The position numbers and the translations under genes are program-made. The notes below the pieces were generated by a model that saw nothing but the letters and a program-made list of their open reading frames with translations, was not told the origin of the DNA and did not search any database. Positions 45,101 through 45,345 of a DNA stretch of 45,345 nucleotides are shown in pieces. Source of the DNA: an uncultured bacterium (GTDB taxonomy: Bacteria > Verrucomicrobiota > Kiritimatiellia > CAIVKH01); contig CAIVKH010000328.1 of the NCBI GenBank assembly GCA_903906425.1, positions 1 through 45,345 on the forward strand, read 5' to 3'. Positions within the stretch are counted from its first letter, which is position 1. Every line of letters starts with the position of its first letter.

Positions 45101-45345
45101 TGACCAGTTCGGCGCGACCAACCTGCTGCCCGCGCTATCCTCCTCGAACCTGGGCTGGTCCGTGCAATACGACACCGGCAGCAGCCCGAACGCCGTCATC
45201 CTCAGCGTCACCAGCGCGCCGACCGCCACCGGCTACGACCTCTGGGCCGCGCAGATCACCTCCACCAACACCGCCTACAACCAGTCCGCCCTCGGCGACG
45301 GCTACGCGAACCTGCTCAAATACGCCACCGGCTCCAGCCCGACCA
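36126..45345 (+). CDS. giant autotransporter-associated beta-strand repeat protein (3' end outside window)
   Basis: Open from ATG 36126 to the window end, at least 3,073 codons; sampled lines across the whole length show no stop in this frame. AGGAG lies 7 nt before the ATG. A signal peptide (cleavage near AAANA) is followed by at least a dozen PATR units of the form LTKTGAGTLTLSGANTYTG-TTI-NGTL, for example near 37740, 38595, 38795, 40005, 40855, 41810, 43085, 43805, 44125 and 44670. These form a right-handed beta-solenoid. Larger modules starting WNP-W...NW and VLFDD recur near 38345, 40610 and 43565. The visible end, LGDGYANLLKYATGSSPT, resembles the region just before the C-terminal sorting or anchoring part of such proteins. 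Likely a surface-exposed or secreted adhesin or glycan-binding filament. One module contains a translated dyad-pair element (40159-40205). Confidence 0.93.
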   Translation, partial: MTTTRKQCRGFVALFSLMAVAAANAATLTWDTNTAVAAAQDGGGLWTNGLPATNWWNGAANTNWNSATPDNAVFGAGGTAGTVTLPGPVSVGNITFTNVGSGNYVIQSNTLSLVGTPTIDVLAGATINSSLAGSGFVKTNAATLTLGGANTYTGVTMLAQGIIQANANGALGNSTLSITNAAVRLIVGNGVTLTNAIVIGPNGGTTGNGLVQVSATTTGTISGPVTINNNATAGGHFASASANTAVLKVNGAITSSVPVVSRVGYVIFSGGGSYANFTIGQDTTGIGANNGISTSAIMNVAASGAGTFDLRGFNQTLAGLTNTTTATVTNTGVAASTLTLNNTSTQPYSGAMGANMSLVMAGTGTQLLTGTSTYTGGTTIAQGALSTIAAANLGTGPIAINSSGTLVASPAANQIIAANISGGGTFVKAGTANLQLQGSNSFSGNITVSGSISAGALVFDSVNSGLGQPFVTNNGWITLSSPYVGANLVLSGLAGTGLVDTAFNAATGIRGLTVNQAGNSTYSGTLKDSSGSRFLALTKTGAGSLTLSGANNLSGGVTISNGTLALAASGSFSNSTVTVGSNGTFDVTAFLGNFKPPTNENIQGFGMVSGTVIVAGSTPLIMPGTMGTPGTLTIANDFYQWANYTNYFDLTNDVMIGSGINDLLVVNGNFEPGGASVYINPLAPLISGTYSLINYGSSGTPDNFNATVQGNTKRGDVWTLDTSVSTQVNLIVSAGTNQSLQWSANISAVWDLGTTNWTVIADGTTDRYFDVDTVLFNDIGAASNIINLATVVKPAAVTVNSSSNYTFTGTGKISNGFGQQAPLTKDGSGTLTIATTNDFTGGIVVSNGTVVMASRVATGAGPVTLAPGTTLEDDAGNTLSGAVSGSGRIIKTGAGVMTLNGASSFSGDISISNGTFAVIAPGYISGGPYSGNILNNGSLSFSNSTQNISGIISGTGALTLPGSNSVLALTGTNMYAGLTTVFGGALTLASSNGPAIVSQVVLDNNLSPKIFTTAGNQFGSGVVMTFSNNVGSDGRFELIGTTQTLAGIQTAYVATKGIIQNQEMGPLNTNLSLLILNGAGNYFYSGSLRDSPAAVNTSTNGRISLTKTGPGSQTFWGLRIDYTGPTIIGGGSLILTNVDDLWSTAITISNGAGLVIDTSAQTFQYKAKGTVSGAGVITKLGGNNVMIGSGGAGVTMAMAPGGLIDVRAGLMRNEYGTLNVWTNNRCSLSVSNGATFDVWDDSNPASATTFDALNGAGTVTKGNGAGIHVLTIGAADGSGTFSGVIKNSTGTVSLVKAGQGTQTLSGNNTYLGMTTISAGTLALGAGGSITSTPRIIVSTNGTFDVTAIGNLALASFQSLEGAGLVNGSVNTAPGSKIIPGGTGSVSTLTFGSNLGLNAGTTNYFDLSGSDTTSGNGINDLVNVGGLLEPSNAVIAVTFPTTMPSNGIYRLFNYTGNKTTTFNPNVAGNVTHKTWTIDETIPNQINFTISGNYGNLRWNPITSPNWDFAGTNWFDVTALTTNTFMTYDNVLFDDNGAYSNVVNLAVAVAPQSLTVNSSSNYSISGAGKITGSIGLTKDGSGTLTLAGTTNDFTGPVTISNGAVSILSDLNLGAVPASYSAAQVYLNGGTLRVLTNLTISANRGITLGVLGGALDDASVAPGVAANFNSIISGNGPLTLNANDPFPTDGAGLGGNLYLGITNNFSGAVAINSGVVSFVSDGAFGNPTNAITINSGGLVATANRTLNHNVVLAGGGDRIFRSYGNTMFTMNGNVTGNGNIRRIDSGTNIFNGNLTHTGSFIAASAYTTWLLGTNTYTGGTTITNNSTLYISQLSDTGPSGLGNTGTLTFGGGTLRFVGALAGDTARAITNIGASTYDITNALATVTLNGPISGPGGLTENGAGSMILNGPISGTGAITKNGAGSMTLGGTNAFTGTTTLNAGTMTFAATSTNLIGAITTDGGTIGSTLYINGPVTATNYNLSIGNAANDRSVVVISTNVQLFREYVGNNATAAGAVIQNGGAVIVAPGSGGGDYLSLGGNGSYGYYLMNSGAITAGQLGIPGGANNANAVFDEMSGAVNVSATTGWLLVNWGANQRGVLNIFGGSMSGPPSGNPFAFGHTAGSGFGLVNLLGPTAVLDTTPCTAGYMDMMNTSGSGGSFVNLNSGTLVAQRIQQNIATNTAYITFNGGKLQAKPGTTVANYLQGITGVFIQNGGAIIDTTNSTITITQQLLAPPGSGVTNVPVSAPGSGYIGAPVVVITNGGGTGATAIAQMNLAAGTVTNILVTSPGVNYSSTPVATLYGGGATNAATPGTLMTGPNSSGGLTKLGMGTLLLGASNTYSGTTAVNAGYLFGTGSVNGAVSVNNGGELGPYPASVITGRFTVVSSLNIASNGMISAALRGTNATIRVTGDVSNAPGSIVQLVPLSPVTATGTHVVVDYDGNFTGSITNFMLAAIPNGGQGYLTNNLINTSIDFVITNLGSGIKWDGSIDSQWKHSGLANWRVIPSGNATAYNAMDSVLFDDTASGASFVNLVELVGPGSLVVSNVTKDYSFSGVGGIGGNVGLTKYGAAKLTVTTANSFTGMTTVAGGTLTISSDGNLGAVPSAYNAGQLRIFSGTTLEIAGGTVIPANRGWQIGPATGSGSVTVSVPTNVIATNASYIVNATGATGGLVKVGSGTLVLNPPNPNSYKGGTIVNGGALVLSYGGNNIGTIAGSLTINTGAAVRTTADKAIGFASSASGNVTTVTINAGLLEHVVAAGGSFGGGQTVYMTAGEIRSNGGVPSTNSGCFRFAAQGPDVTIYSLSSSATNLISGRVALDTQGKFDVADGLADIDLLVTANITDGIGASNPPNGFVKANLGTMALNSPGTYSGVTYVNGGRLLVNSGTASGTGTNAVQVSASCTLGGTGIIAGKVQSSGIMAPGMSAGRLTIGQDCYLMSGTGALNIELGGPNAGTDYDQLVVSNNVGVTGGTLNVTLINGYMPTNGSSFTILTAGTLLDQFGATNLLPALSSSNLGWSVQYDTGSSPNAVILSVTSAPTATGYDLWAAQITSTNTAYNQSALGDGYANLLKYATGSSPT
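40159..40205. repeat. dyad-pair element, copy 13 (inside the PATR gene)
   Basis: A decayed arm TTACAGCCATTGGAA (three mismatches) at 40159-40173 and a perfect TTCCAATCATTGGAA at 40191-40205, again 32 bp apart. Translated in frame as TAIGNLALASFQSLEG. The corresponding place of a sister module near 37880 reads TAFLGNFKPPTNENIQG. Confidence 0.75.

Noticed and set aside
36174-45229. Many short minus-strand frames inside the PATR region
   Set aside because: They are Pro/Val/Ala-rich antisense readings of a repetitive open frame; the plus-strand frame has a signal peptide, a ribosome-binding site and PATR units throughout.

Overview
The window reads as chromosome of a Gram-negative member of the PVC group, most likely Verrucomicrobiota. 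Three things point there: a compact set of LPS-core and LPS-export genes, a giant autotransporter-associated beta-strand repeat (PATR) protein with a verrucomicrobial-looking C-terminal part, and many copies of a palindrome, TTCCAATSATTGGAA, whose translations (FQSLE, PIIG, NDWK) I associate with verrucomicrobial proteins. Placement below phylum is not possible by eye. Coding sequence is G+C rich, except for a small-gene block at 20.1-22.7 kb that looks clearly less so.

Layout. 1-1000: two small gene cassettes bounded by three attC-like sites, with no integrase. 1084-3435: a GH16 glucanase with a degenerate SGNH front half, convergent with an exported PHP/amidohydrolase-like protein. 3526-6723: tightly overlapping kdsA-kdsC-lptC-lptA-lptB. 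6805-9934: a DUF6504-like protein, heme A synthase, an Acg-like nitroreductase and a zinc-ribbon/coiled-coil protein ending in a strong terminator. 9992-10179: four DnaA-box-like 9-mers. 10184-12235: lrp-like regulator plus aminotransferase, and rubredoxin. 12338-16029: an MtnA-type isomerase, class II aldolase, nucleoside phosphorylase, thyA and folA in one strand-coherent run; the first three would make a complete route from a 5-deoxynucleoside to DHAP plus an aldehyde. 16120-19704: a Cys-rich LTxxQ protein, phosphoglycerate mutase and a PQQ-type beta-propeller protein. 19705-22800: a repeat-rich spacer followed by three membrane/zinc-ribbon genes separated by attC-like sites. 22879-28008: a GT2/methyltransferase/GT-C operon and a CmoB-like methyltransferase. 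28013-35815: maf, a large GH2 beta-galactosidase, and DUF6600 and DUF2950 envelope proteins. 36126-45345: a PATR protein of more than 3,000 residues that runs off the window.

The most striking feature is a dispersed 47-bp element: two 15-bp palindromes TTCCAATSATTGGAA separated by a partly conserved 17-bp spacer. I count 14 copies, and in every one the two palindromes start exactly 32 bp apart (about three helical turns). Most lie at gene borders regardless of gene orientation. One lies inside the loop of an attC site, one encodes the hydrophobic core of a signal peptide, one is translated within the PATR protein, and one supplies the stop codon of a gene. This looks like a mobile or protein-bound repeat family that is being absorbed into other functions.
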